From: JANYGA01 sp031420415
GTDB lineage: Bacteria > Vulcanimicrobiota > Vulcanimicrobiia > Vulcanimicrobiales > Vulcanimicrobiaceae
DNA: 64,000 nt
Direction: 5' to 3'
NCBI GenBank assembly: GCA_031420415.1
Contig: JANOMT010000012.1
Location: 124,001 to 188,000 of the forward strand
The stretch's first letter is position 1. Every line of letters begins with the position of its first letter. Position numbers and translations under genes: made by a program. A model generated the notes under the pieces. It did no database searches and was not told the DNA's origin. It saw only the letters and a list, made by a program, of their open reading frames with translations. Of this stretch, positions 37,089 to 44,956 are shown one piece after another.

Positions 37089-37123
37089 ACCGCGTGAACC
37101 GCGTGAACCAGTGAACCAGTGAA
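37081..37123 (+). repeat. Short tandem repeats at the cruF/acyltransferase junction
   Basis: Three copies of CCGCGTGAA (37081-37107) followed by two of CCAGTGAA (37108-37123). The first contains the cruF stop (TGA) and the last provides the GTG start of the acyltransferase; each unit contains a GTG, in two further reading frames. Confidence 0.85.
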
Positions 37124-37808
37124 TCCGTTCGCGCTCGGGCCCCGTGCGATCGCGATCTATAACGTCGTGCGGTACATGAACCTCTACGTCGGCGGCGCGA
37201 AGTATCTTCCGGCCACGGGGCCCGCGATCGTAGCGGCACGGCACTACCATCACGCGTACGACGGCTCGGCGTTGGTACACGGGCTCGCGCGGCAACCGCA
37301 TCTCTTCGTCGCGCTCGATTGGACGAACTCGGCATTCGCACGCGAAACGATGGAGCGCGCGTGCCGACTCGCACAGTGGCCCGTCGCGATCCGCAGCGAG
37401 CGATTCGCCGATCAGGGAGATGCTGCCGCGAGCGCGTTCGCGCGAAGCGAGACGCGCGCGTATATGCGTCGCGCGATTTCTTACGGCGCCGAACTTTTAT
37501 GTCGCGGCGAAGTGCTCGGCATCTTTCCCGAAGGCTATCCGACGATCGATCCGGCGGGCTCGCCCAAAACGCGCGACGACGAATATCTGCCGTTTCGCCC
37601 GGGCCTCCTCGCGATTGCCGCGCGCGCCGAGCGCGCGGGCGCACCACCGATTCCGATCGTCCCCGCGGGGCTCGCGTACGCGCGTGAGGGCTCGCGCACG
37701 CGCGTTACGCTTCGCCTCGGCGCGCCGCTACGCGATGCGACGAAACGACCGCGCGCGGAGGTCCTTGCCGAACTCGAAACCCGCGTCCGCGAGCTTTCCG
37801 CACCGTGA
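37119..37808 (+). CDS. PlsC-like acyltransferase, possibly for carotenoid glycoside
   Basis: 229 residues from a GTG at 37119. Motif I HxxxxD is seen as HHAYDG, and motif III is GIFPEGYPTID; the remaining PlsC pattern (PIPIVPAGLAY) is in place. Lysophosphatidate acyltransferases share this fold, but the position directly after a glycosyltransferase and cruF suggests acylation of the carotenoid sugar, as CruD does in green sulfur bacteria. That role is inference. The start lies at the end of a tandem repeat 31 bp after the cruF stop. Confidence 0.8.
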   Translation: MNPFALGPRAIAIYNVVRYMNLYVGGAKYLPATGPAIVAARHYHHAYDGSALVHGLARQPHLFVALDWTNSAFARETMERACRLAQWPVAIRSERFADQGDAAASAFARSETRAYMRRAISYGAELLCRGEVLGIFPEGYPTIDPAGSPKTRDDEYLPFRPGLLAIAARAERAGAPPIPIVPAGLAYAREGSRTRVTLRLGAPLRDATKRPRAEVLAELETRVRELSAP

Positions 37809-37821
37809 CGATCTCGCGATC

Positions 37822-38112
37822 GTGACGCGCGCCGTCCTTCAGGCCGGCCTCTCCTGGAAAGCGATCGATGCACGATGGGAGTCGTTCGTGCGGCTCTTCG
37901 AATCGTTCGATCCCGTTCGCGTCGCCGCGGGCGAGCTCTCGACGTACTATTTCGTTTTTCGTGTTGGCGCAGCCGTACCACGCTTCGAGACGTGGGAGAC
38001 CACGGTCGCAGGCGATCACCCCCGGATGCGCGCGACGATAACGCACGCGCGCGCATCCGGGTATGACGAAACCGTCGCACTGGGCACGGAGGACGCAACG
38101 CTGCGCTCCTGA
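37822..38112 (+). pseudogene. Short open frame resembling the start of a Tag-type DNA glycosylase (possible remnant)
   Basis: A 96-codon frame from a GTG. Residues 1-36 (VTRAVLQAGLSWKAIDARW, then FVRLFESFDPVRVAA) look like the opening helices of 3-methyladenine DNA glycosylase I-type proteins, where QAGxxW and AFxxFDP are conserved. The rest (STYYFVFRVGAAVPRFETW...) does not continue that family, and the length is under half of normal. Either a degraded gene or an unrelated small protein; no RBS is evident. Confidence 0.4.
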
Positions 38113-38174
38113 GGTTCGGGCAAAAAGATCATCAGTCGCAAACAAACGATCGCAATCGGAATGAGCGAGGCGCG

Positions 38175-38225
38175 CCGGTCGGGAGAGAAAGTCCTACCGC
38201 CTCCGCGCCGAAAGAAACCGACCTA
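38175..38225 (+). other. Structured leader upstream of the class II aldolase gene
   Basis: GGTCGG (38177-38182) pairs with CCGACC (38218-38223), enclosing a 35-nt segment with GGGAGAGAAAG and GCGCCGAAAG. This recalls, but does not match, the glycine riboswitch core. It ends about 15 nt before the ATG, next to the ribosome site AAGGAG. Confidence 0.3.
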
Positions 38226-38239
38226 AGAAGGAGCGTCGC

Positions 38240-39034
38240 ATGAGCGTAACTGCCGAACCCGCTACGTCGGTCCCCCAGCCACTCGCCGTCCCGGTACGGG
38301 AGCGCGTGTCGCCCCAGGAGTGGCAAACGCGCGTCGATCTCGCAGCCGCCTATCGCCTCGTGGCGCACTTCGGGTGGGATGATCTGATCTTCACGCATAT
38401 CTCGGCGCGCATCCCCGGTCCCGAACATCACTTTCTCATCAATCCATTCGGTTTGATGTTCGAAGAGATCACCGCCTCGAGCCTCATCAAAATCGATCTC
38501 GACGGCAAAATTCTCGAGCCATCACCGTACGGCGTTAATGCTGCGGGCTTCACCATTCATAGCGCTATTCACGCGGCTCGCGAAGACGCACAATGCGTCT
38601 TGCATCTCCACACGATCGCGGGCGTCGGCGTCTCGGCACAAGCCGAAGGTTTGCTTCCGCTCAATCAAACGGCGATGATCGTATGCGGCAGCCTCGGCTA
38701 TCACGACTACGAGGGCATCGCCCTCGATCTCGCCGAGCGGCCAAGACTCGTCGCCGATCTCGGGACGAATACCGCGATGCTCCTGCGCAATCACGGCACG
38801 CTGAGCGTCGGGAAATCGATCCCGTCGGCGTTCTTGACGATGTATTTTCTCGAACGCGCGTGTGCGATGCAGGTCGCATCGCTCGCTGGCGGCGTTGCGT
38901 TGACGATGCCGAGCGAGAACGTGCGCGCCGTCGTCGATCGTCAAGCGACGTTCGGTCAAGACATGACCTCGGGACTCGCGTGGGCGCCGCTCCTGCGTCT
39001 GCTAGATCGCAAGGATCCGAGCTTCCGCGACTAG
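38240..39034 (+). CDS. Class II aldolase/adducin family protein
   Basis: 264 residues with a strong ribosome site (AAGGAG). Conserved pieces of the family: HFGWDDLIFTHISARIPG, LINPFGLMFEEITASSLIKID, the metal-binding HLHT, and RNHGTLSVG. The family contains fuculose/ribulose-phosphate aldolases and epimerases, and a large adducin-like subgroup of unknown substrate to which the sequence seems closer (long N-terminus, FTIHSAIHAAREDAQCVLHLHT). The third His of catalytic members is not obvious. It ends in a CTAG shared with the next convergent gene. Confidence 0.85.
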   Translation: MSVTAEPATSVPQPLAVPVRERVSPQEWQTRVDLAAAYRLVAHFGWDDLIFTHISARIPGPEHHFLINPFGLMFEEITASSLIKIDLDGKILEPSPYGVNAAGFTIHSAIHAAREDAQCVLHLHTIAGVGVSAQAEGLLPLNQTAMIVCGSLGYHDYEGIALDLAERPRLVADLGTNTAMLLRNHGTLSVGKSIPSAFLTMYFLERACAMQVASLAGGVALTMPSENVRAVVDRQATFGQDMTSGLAWAPLLRLLDRKDPSFRD

Positions 39035-39681
39035 CGCGCGAGCTCGAAGGCTACGATCTCATCGGCTTCGCGGTGATTCGTCCAGAAACGCGCGCCGTCG
39101 AAAGCGAGTGCGCGTGCCGCGAAGCCGACACGCGCGAGATCTTCGATCTGCGGCGTTCCGTCCCGCGCATCGACGCGCGTAACGTAATACGCTTCGGTCG
39201 CCTCATCATCGGTGGTGATGAGGTAAAAACAGCCATCGACGACGACCTGGCCGCAAATTCCGCGCGGGAGTTCGATCGTCGTACCGACCACGCCGCGATC
39301 GTCGAGAGAGAGAATCTTTTTGTTGTACCACTGGCTCACGTAGAGCCGTTCGCCGTCGAAGCTCAGTTGCGAACCGGTGTCGTCGGGACATGCGATGCGA
39401 TCGTTCGTTCCGAAGCCGTGACCCGGAACGAAACGACGGATGAACCGATTATCGTCGGGTGCTTCGCCCGTAAGGACGCGCAACTCGTCGCCGACGACCG
39501 TCATGCCCCACGGCGTGCCCGGCGCTTGCGCTTCTTCGCGGACCGTCCACGACACGGGATCGATCGCGTAGAGTCGTTGCGTCTCGCGCGAACCCATCCA
39601 CAATCTCGTTCCGTCGAAAGCCAGCGACTGCGGTTTGGGCGCGGGTGAGGGAAGCCGATGCGTTTCTTCGATGACGGTCAT
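39031..39681 (-). CDS. Beta-propeller protein of unknown function
   Basis: 216 residues from the ATG at 39681. Repeated units of the type SLAFDGTRLWMGSRETQRLYAID, QLSFDGERLYVSQWYNKKI and ALAFDGARFWTNHREADEI suggest a small beta-propeller (Kelch/NHL/glutamine cyclotransferase-like). There is no signal peptide. The start overlaps the ROK kinase stop by 4 nt (ATGA), so the two are an operon. Role unknown; it may be a sensor or lactonase-like enzyme. Confidence 0.7.
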   Translation of the reverse strand: MTVIEETHRLPSPAPKPQSLAFDGTRLWMGSRETQRLYAIDPVSWTVREEAQAPGTPWGMTVVGDELRVLTGEAPDDNRFIRRFVPGHGFGTNDRIACPDDTGSQLSFDGERLYVSQWYNKKILSLDDRGVVGTTIELPRGICGQVVVDGCFYLITTDDEATEAYYVTRVDARDGTPQIEDLARVGFAARALAFDGARFWTNHREADEIVAFELAR

Positions 39682-40610
39682 GCGAACCGCTTCGCATCCT
39701 CTGCGCCCGCGCCTCCCGCAGCGATCGGCCACAGCCACGCGGCGCCGCGCACGCCGCTCGAATCGCCGTGCAGCGCGACGCGAATCGGCGTATCGAAAGC
39801 ATCGGAAAAAACATAGGCCCCCATGCGTGCGGCGACGGCCGGCGCGAGCCCTGGAAGATTGGAGACGCCGCCGCCGAGCACGATCGCGTGCGGATCGAGC
39901 ACGTTGACTACGCTCGCGAGTGCGCGCGCGAGCCGATCTTCATACCGCGCGAGTGTCGCGGCGGCCGTATCGTCGCCCCCCCGAGCCGCAGCGACGAGAT
40001 CCGCCGTCGGCGTGCCTCCGTGGCTCAGGTGATCGGCGTGCAATGCCGTTCCCGACACGAACGTTTCGATACACCCCATCTTGCCGCAGTAACACGCGGG
40101 ACCCGGGCGTTCGTCCGCGCGCGGCCAAGGCAGCGGATTATGGCCCCACTCGCCCGCGATAGCGCTCCTACCGCGCACGACGCGGCCATCGATCACGATG
40201 CCGCCACCAGCCCCCGTGCCCAGGATAACGCCAAAAACCGTTGCGGCATCGGCGCCCGCGCCGTCACGAGCTTCGGATAACGCGAAGCAATTTGCATCGT
40301 TTTCGACGCGAATCTCGCGCGCGAGCACGGACTCGAGATCGGCGGGAAAGCGTCGACCGATAAGGACCGTACTATTCGCGTTCTTCACGAGCCCCGTCGC
40401 AAGCGAGATCGCACCGGGCATGCCGACGCCGACGCTCGCCGTCGTGGCGAGCTCCGTTTCGACGCCGCGAACGAGCGTAGCGATCGCGGCGACGATGCCG
40501 TCGTAATCACCGGCGGGCGTCGCGACACGACGGCGTGCCCGAACGGAGCCCGCGTCATCGAGTGCGATGATTTCGATTTTCGTCCCGCCGAGATCGACGC
40601 CGATACGCAT
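39678..40610 (-). CDS. ROK family sugar kinase
   Basis: 310 residues from the ATG at 40610, which opens directly with RIGVDLGGTKIE; the longer frame upstream is not protein-like. The ATP/sugar fold has the ROK signature around GTGAGGGIVIDG and the zinc motif CYCGKMGCIETFVSG. Glucokinases, fructokinases and N-acetyl sugar kinases share this pattern, and the HNP sequence (GEWGHNPLPW) leaves fructokinase/glucokinase as the best guesses. It is coupled to a beta-propeller gene. Confidence 0.88.
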   Translation of the reverse strand: MRIGVDLGGTKIEIIALDDAGSVRARRRVATPAGDYDGIVAAIATLVRGVETELATTASVGVGMPGAISLATGLVKNANSTVLIGRRFPADLESVLAREIRVENDANCFALSEARDGAGADAATVFGVILGTGAGGGIVIDGRVVRGRSAIAGEWGHNPLPWPRADERPGPACYCGKMGCIETFVSGTALHADHLSHGGTPTADLVAAARGGDDTAAATLARYEDRLARALASVVNVLDPHAIVLGGGVSNLPGLAPAVAARMGAYVFSDAFDTPIRVALHGDSSGVRGAAWLWPIAAGGAGAEDAKRFA

Positions 40611-40793
40611 GCGCGGCACCATGCGCGTTCGTGCTCGCTTTCCCCCGTTCGTCGCACGGCAGGGAGTTGGCTCGCCGTGCGTCGCGCGGCCGGTAATCGG
40701 ACCGCGGGGGTTTGCGTCACCGCGACGGGGTTGCCATCGAGCCCCGGAGAGCGCCGCAAACGGCATCGCGAGCGACGATGAGTAAGCTCCGTC

Positions 40794-41261
40794 TTAGTTA
40801 GCTCCTAAACGAAGAAGTACCGGACACGCTTCACGCTTCGCGCCACGCGGCGGATCGACGAGTCGATATTTCCTGCCGTCTTTGTAACGCAGCGTCGCGC
40901 GCTCTCCGCTCGACCAATCGATGCGATCGGCGGGGCTCGGTGCGCCGACGGCCGTCGGAAACTCGTTTCCGAAGATGACGACCCCCGTCCGGACATAGGC
41001 CAGGACGTATGTTCGCGCGACGTTTCCCGGTTCGTACGGTCCTCGGACGTCAACGAGGACCCAATGCTGGTCGGGCGAGAGTCGCGGCCCGCCCTGGCCA
41101 AACGCGTCGAAACTGTATCCCGGGCATAGGAGCGCCGTCGAGACGATCGTGCCGTTACTGTCGAAAACGAGCGAACGATCCGTTGCGGAGATACGGATAT
41201 TCGGCGGTAACGATGCGCCCAGGGATACGCCGAGCGCGAGCGCCGCCGCGATGCGTTTTAG
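40794..41261 (-). CDS. Probable secreted hypothetical protein without a standard start codon
   Basis: An open frame of about 154 residues that looks like a real protein: it opens with LKRIAAALALGVSLGASLPP (a signal peptide) and continues NIRISATDRSLVFDSNG, then LLCPGYSFDAFGQGGP and WVLVDVRGPYEPGNVARTY, with balanced composition. Its first codons overlap the last codons of the upstream aldo-keto reductase gene, and no ATG, GTG or TTG occurs in frame before the signal sequence. Translation may rely on an unusual start or frameshift coupling, or the reference may carry an indel. Function unknown; one Cys near each end of the mature chain. Confidence 0.5.
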   Translation of the reverse strand, partial: LKRIAAALALGVSLGASLPPNIRISATDRSLVFDSNGTIVSTALLCPGYSFDAFGQGGPRLSPDQHWVLVDVRGPYEPGNVARTYVLAYVRTGVVIFGNEFPTAVGAPSPADRIDWSSGERATLRYKDGRKYRLVDPPRGAKREACPVLLRLGAN

Positions 41262-42244
41262 CGATTGACGCCCGCCATGCCGGCGGCGGGATAGCGCGTT
41301 CCCGCTGCGGCACCGCGAGGGAAGGCCGCTTCGATCTCGGCTCGATCGGATGCATCGAGGGCGATTTCGAGCGCACGCGCGTTTTCTTCGAGATAGCGAA
41401 TGCGTTTGGTACCGGGGATCGGCACGACGTCGTCGCCCTGAGCGAGCACCCAGGCGAGTGCGATCTGCGCGGGGGTCGCATTCTTCGCGCGCGCGAGACG
41501 AACGACGGTTGCGACCAAGTCGAGATTCTTCGCGAAGTTCTCGCCTTGGAAACGAGGTGCGTTGCGCCGATAGTCGCCCTCGGGGATATCATCGTATGAG
41601 GCATACGTGCCCGTTAGGAACCCGCGCCCGAGCGGACTGTACGCGACGAATCCGATCCCAAGCTCGCGCACGGTCGGAAGAATCGCCTCTTCGACGTCGC
41701 GCGTCCAAAGCGAATATTCGGTCTGCAAGGCAGCGATCGGATGCACGTCATGTGCGCGTCGGATCGTCGCCGCGCTCGCTTCGGAAAGCCCGAGATACCG
41801 CACTTTTCCCGCCGTCACGAGTTCGCTCATCGCGCCGACGGTCTCCTCGATCGGTACCTTCGGATCGACGCGGTGTTGGTAATACAAATCGATCGTTTCG
41901 ACGCCCAATCGTCGCAAACTTTCCTCGCATGCCGCACGGACATACGCGGGCGATCCATCGACGCCCGCGAACTCACCGTTCGGGCCGCGGACGTTGCCGA
42001 ATTTCGTTGCGAGCACGACGCGATCGCGTTGGCCCGCGATTGCTCGCCCGACGAGTTCCTCGTTGCGGCCCACGCCGTACATATCGGCGGTATCGAGGAA
42101 CGAGACGCCGAGTTCGAGCGCGCGATGGATCGTAGCGATCGATTCTGCGTCGTCGGCAGCCCCATAAAATTCTGACATGCCCATGCACCCGAGGCCCATG
42201 GCGGAGACGCGTAAACCACTACGTCCGAACTCTCGATCGCGCAT
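41258..42244 (-). CDS. Aldo/keto reductase (AKR11/YghZ-like)
   Basis: 328 residues from the ATG at 42244 (an upstream GTG at 42271 is possible). The fold opens REFGRSGLRVSAMGLGCMGMSEFYG. The catalytic tetrad Asp-Tyr-Lys-His is visible in LDTADMYGVGRNEELVG, LATKFGN and YYQHRVDP. The C-terminal NADPH site is VVPIPGTKRIRYLEENARAL. Such enzymes reduce aldehydes and ketones with NADPH. The stop overlaps the following secreted-protein frame. Confidence 0.92.
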   Translation of the reverse strand: MRDREFGRSGLRVSAMGLGCMGMSEFYGAADDAESIATIHRALELGVSFLDTADMYGVGRNEELVGRAIAGQRDRVVLATKFGNVRGPNGEFAGVDGSPAYVRAACEESLRRLGVETIDLYYQHRVDPKVPIEETVGAMSELVTAGKVRYLGLSEASAATIRRAHDVHPIAALQTEYSLWTRDVEEAILPTVRELGIGFVAYSPLGRGFLTGTYASYDDIPEGDYRRNAPRFQGENFAKNLDLVATVVRLARAKNATPAQIALAWVLAQGDDVVPIPGTKRIRYLEENARALEIALDASDRAEIEAAFPRGAAAGTRYPAAGMAGVNR

Positions 42245-42356
42245 ATCGTTTTCGCTACCCACTTTCAACACGAATCACTCGAAGGTGCACGATCGCGCGC
42301 CGAGTCTTAACCGATCCTGGTCATCGTCGCGCACGATTCGTGCCGATAACGATCGT

Positions 42357-42488
42357 ATGACCGACCACGATATCGCCGCTTTCCTCGCACTTCTGGCCTC
42401 CGGGGTCGTCGGCGCGCTCATCACCACCCCCGTTCGTATCGCCATAACCGTCGCCGCCAAACGAACGAGCTCGGACCGCCGCAGATAG
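42357..42488 (+). CDS. Small membrane protein (43 aa)
   Basis: MTDHDIAAFLALLASGVVGAL, 43 residues with one membrane helix (AFLALLASGVVGALITTPV) and a basic tail ending RRR. Codons resemble the surroundings; there is no clear ribosome site, and a longer frame upstream has no protein character. Not recognised. Confidence 0.4.
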   Translation: MTDHDIAAFLALLASGVVGALITTPVRIAITVAAKRTSSDRRR

Positions 42489-42546
42489 CGCTTCCGGCAT
42501 ATGGATCAACGGGTCGGAGCGAGGGCTGCGCGAATGAGCCTCGCCG

Positions 42547-43389
42547 ATGAAAACCTTTGATGGAGCCGTAGCGGTAATCACGGGCGCGGGTTCGGGAATC
42601 GGCCGAGCTCTCGCAATCGAACTCGCGACACGCGGATGCGATCTCGCCCTCTCCGACATCGACGATGCGGGCCTCGCGCACACGCTCGACCTCGTCCCCG
42701 CCGGTCGTCGCGCAACCGCATCGCACGTCGACGTCGCGAACATCGAGGAAATGACGCGCTTTCGCGACGAGGTCACCCGCGATTTCGGTCGGGCGTCGAT
42801 TCTGGTCAACAATGCGGGCGTGTCGCTCTACGGCTCGTTCGCAGAAGTCTCGACGAGCGATCTCGAGTGGATCATGGGAATCAATTTTTGGGGTCCTATA
42901 TACGGCACCAAACTCTTCTTGCCGATGCTTTTGTGCGAAAAAGAAGCCAACGTCGTTACGATTTCGAGCCTTTTCGGCCTCATCGCACCACCGCTCCAAA
43001 TCGGTTATTGCGCGAGTAAATTTGCGGTACGTGGATTTTCGGAGTCGCTGCGACACGAACTCGCCGCGACGAGCGTGCGTGTGACGGTCGTACATCCCGG
43101 TGGTATCAACACGAGCATCGCGCAATCGTCGCGGCTCGGAACGGGCGCCGATGTCGAACGTCATAAGCGCGATACGAAAGCGTTTGCAAAATCGCTCGTC
43201 ATGCCGCCACCTAAAGCCGCGCGCGCCATCGCCGAAGCAATATTGCGCGACAAATCGCGTCTCGTGCTCGGCATGGACGCCCGCATGGTAGAGATCATCC
43301 AACGTTTCTTTCCGGCGCGCTATTTTAACGTCCTCAAACCGATCATGGACCCGAAGAGAAAGTTCGAGCGCAAGGCCGAGACTTCGTAG
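42547..43389 (+). CDS. Short-chain dehydrogenase/reductase
   Basis: 280 residues. Cofactor motif TGAGSGIGRALAIELA, then NNAGVSLYGSF, catalytic Ser in VTISSLFG, and Tyr/Lys in YCASKFAVRGF. The C-terminus is extended (about 60 residues past the core), as in the mycobacterial SadH group. The next gene, an HSL-type esterase, starts on the next base after the stop, so both are co-translated. A lipid or ketone substrate is possible, but not shown. Confidence 0.88.
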   Translation: MKTFDGAVAVITGAGSGIGRALAIELATRGCDLALSDIDDAGLAHTLDLVPAGRRATASHVDVANIEEMTRFRDEVTRDFGRASILVNNAGVSLYGSFAEVSTSDLEWIMGINFWGPIYGTKLFLPMLLCEKEANVVTISSLFGLIAPPLQIGYCASKFAVRGFSESLRHELAATSVRVTVVHPGGINTSIAQSSRLGTGADVERHKRDTKAFAKSLVMPPPKAARAIAEAILRDKSRLVLGMDARMVEIIQRFFPARYFNVLKPIMDPKRKFERKAETS

Positions 43390-44322
43390 ATGGCGAGCCT
43401 GCAGGCGACGCTCTTGCGTGGCGTACTCCGCGTCCTCGTCCGGCGTCAACTCGCCGAAAGCCGGCACGATCTCGGGGTATTCGTTGCAGCGACACGACGC
43501 GCGTTCGAACTCGGCGCGTTCGCGCCGATCCGACCGCGCGATATCCGCATCGTCCCCGTCGCTTCGGGCAATGTGCGCGGCGAGTGGCTCATCCGCAACG
43601 ACGTGACGGTGGGCGAGCGCGCGATGCTCTACGTTCACGGCGGCGGCATGGTCGCGTGCCGCCCGGCGCAGTATCGCACGATTACGACTGCGCTCGCGCG
43701 GCAAATCGGGATCCCCGTCTTCGCCGTCGATTATCGTCTCGCGCCCGAACATCCATTTCCCGCAGCACTCGACGACACGCTCGCCGCCTATGACGCAATG
43801 CGCGCGCAAGTACCGGCGAAAGGCATCATCATCGCCGGCGACAGCGCAGGCGGAAATCTCGCACTCGCCGCGCTTCTCGCGCTGCGGGTTCGCGACGCCA
43901 CGCCACGTCCGGTTGCCGGAATCGTTGCGATCTCGCCGTGGACCGATCTCACGGGACTCGGCGCTTCGCTTATCACGAACGAAAAATCCGACGACATCCT
44001 CGTCGCGCCGCGTTATCCGGGCGTGAGCCTCGCGCACGCCTATGCGCCCGAAGCGCAGTGGGGCGATCCGCTCGTTTCACCCGTCTTCGGTTCGTACGAA
44101 GGGGGCCCACCGTTGCTTGCCTTTGCGAGTGCGAGCGAGATGCTCCTCGATGACGCCCGCGCACTCGTCGCGCGGATCCGCGGGCAGGGCGGAGTCGCGA
44201 CGCTGATTCAAGAGGCGGGCCTCCCGCACGCGTGGCCGATCTTTCCGCTTCTACCCGAGGCCCACGTCGCGCATCGCACGATTGCAGAATTTGCCGCGCG
44301 TTGCTTCGCGGAAGCCTCCTGA
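43390..44322 (+). CDS. HSL-type alpha/beta hydrolase (LipR-like esterase)
   Basis: 310 residues. The HGGG oxyanion-hole motif is in MLYVHGGGMVACRPAQY, the nucleophile elbow is AGDSAGGN, followed by AISPWTDLTG and the catalytic His in GLPHAWP. This is the hormone-sensitive lipase family (bacterial family IV). A hydrophobic N-terminus of about 20 residues (LLRGVLRVLVRR) may contact membranes. Pairing with an SDR recalls lipR-sadH of Mycobacterium tuberculosis, but gene order differs. Likely a lipid esterase. Confidence 0.88.
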   Translation: MASLQATLLRGVLRVLVRRQLAESRHDLGVFVAATRRAFELGAFAPIRPRDIRIVPVASGNVRGEWLIRNDVTVGERAMLYVHGGGMVACRPAQYRTITTALARQIGIPVFAVDYRLAPEHPFPAALDDTLAAYDAMRAQVPAKGIIIAGDSAGGNLALAALLALRVRDATPRPVAGIVAISPWTDLTGLGASLITNEKSDDILVAPRYPGVSLAHAYAPEAQWGDPLVSPVFGSYEGGPPLLAFASASEMLLDDARALVARIRGQGGVATLIQEAGLPHAWPIFPLLPEAHVAHRTIAEFAARCFAEAS

Positions 44323-44541
44323 AAAATGCTGTGGGACCGAAGGATTACGACAAGTATCCGGTAATGCCAATATCAGGCACTGCAACTTTCCGGCTCAGGC
44401 CCGGATTGTAGCGGCTGATTACCGTGACTGCCGCGTCGCAACACGGGAAATCGAACGAGTCATGTCCCGCGGTTTCGGCGCTCCGGCGTTCTTCGATCAG
44501 GTACATCGCACGATTCAACAACACGACGCACGGAGTACCAG
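44323..44541 (+). other. Unexplained leader upstream of the zinc-ribbon gene
   Basis: 219 bp without a gene. Several short complementary segments lie close together, for example TGCC/GGCA around AATATCA and GGAT/ATCC around TACGACAAGT, and the region is less GC-rich than genes nearby. I cannot match it to a known riboswitch. Confidence 0.3.
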
Positions 44542-44877
44542 ATGTACCGCGACGAAAAACTAAGCTGCGTTGATTGCAGCGCCCCCTTCTCTTTCACGGC
44601 GAGCGAACAAGAGTTCTTCGCCTCGAAGGGTTTCACGAATAAGCCCAGCCGATGCCCCGATTGTCGTGCCGCGCGTAAGGCGCAGCGCGGTGAAGGCGGC
44701 GGCGGCGGCAACTACAGCCGCGGTGGCGGCGGTGGTGGCGGCGGCGGCGGAGCGCGCGAGATGTTCGACGCGATCTGCAGCACCTGCGGCAAAACGGCGC
44801 AAGTGCCGTTCCAACCGCGTGGCGACAAGCCCGTTTACTGCCGCGATTGCTTCACGCCGCGTCAGTCGTACCGCTAA
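44542..44877 (+). CDS. Double zinc-ribbon protein with a glycine-rich linker
   Basis: 111 residues. An N-terminal CxxC-CxxC ribbon (CVDCSAPFSF ... CPDCRAARK) and a C-terminal one (ICSTCGKTAQVPF ... YCRDCF) flank a linker of 20-25 mostly glycine residues (residues 51-71). These look like the CxxC-type zinc-ribbon/topoisomerase-linked family. Nucleic-acid binding is a guess. A terminator with a UUCG tetraloop follows. Confidence 0.8.
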   Translation: MYRDEKLSCVDCSAPFSFTASEQEFFASKGFTNKPSRCPDCRAARKAQRGEGGGGGNYSRGGGGGGGGGGAREMFDAICSTCGKTAQVPFQPRGDKPVYCRDCFTPRQSYR

Positions 44878-44896
44878 ACTTTAGCTCTACGAGAAA

Positions 44897-44928
44897 AGAG
44901 CCGCTCTTTCGAGAGTGGCTCTTTTTTT
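44897..44928 (+). terminator. Rho-independent terminator with UUCG loop
   Basis: AGAGCCGCTCT pairs with AGAGTGGCTCT (one G-U) around a TTCG tetraloop, followed by seven T residues, 20 nt after the zinc-ribbon gene stop. Confidence 0.93.
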
Positions 44929-44956
44929 GTCCGTCCCAGTCGCGCGACCGAATCGA

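Noticed and set aside
38175..38225. Glycine riboswitch
   Set aside because: Only two short words match the consensus; the P3 and tandem aptamer parts are missing, so I list it just as an unexplained structured leader.
44690..44760. GGC/GGT-rich run
   Set aside because: It looked like a repeat region or array, but it simply encodes the glycine linker of the zinc-ribbon protein.
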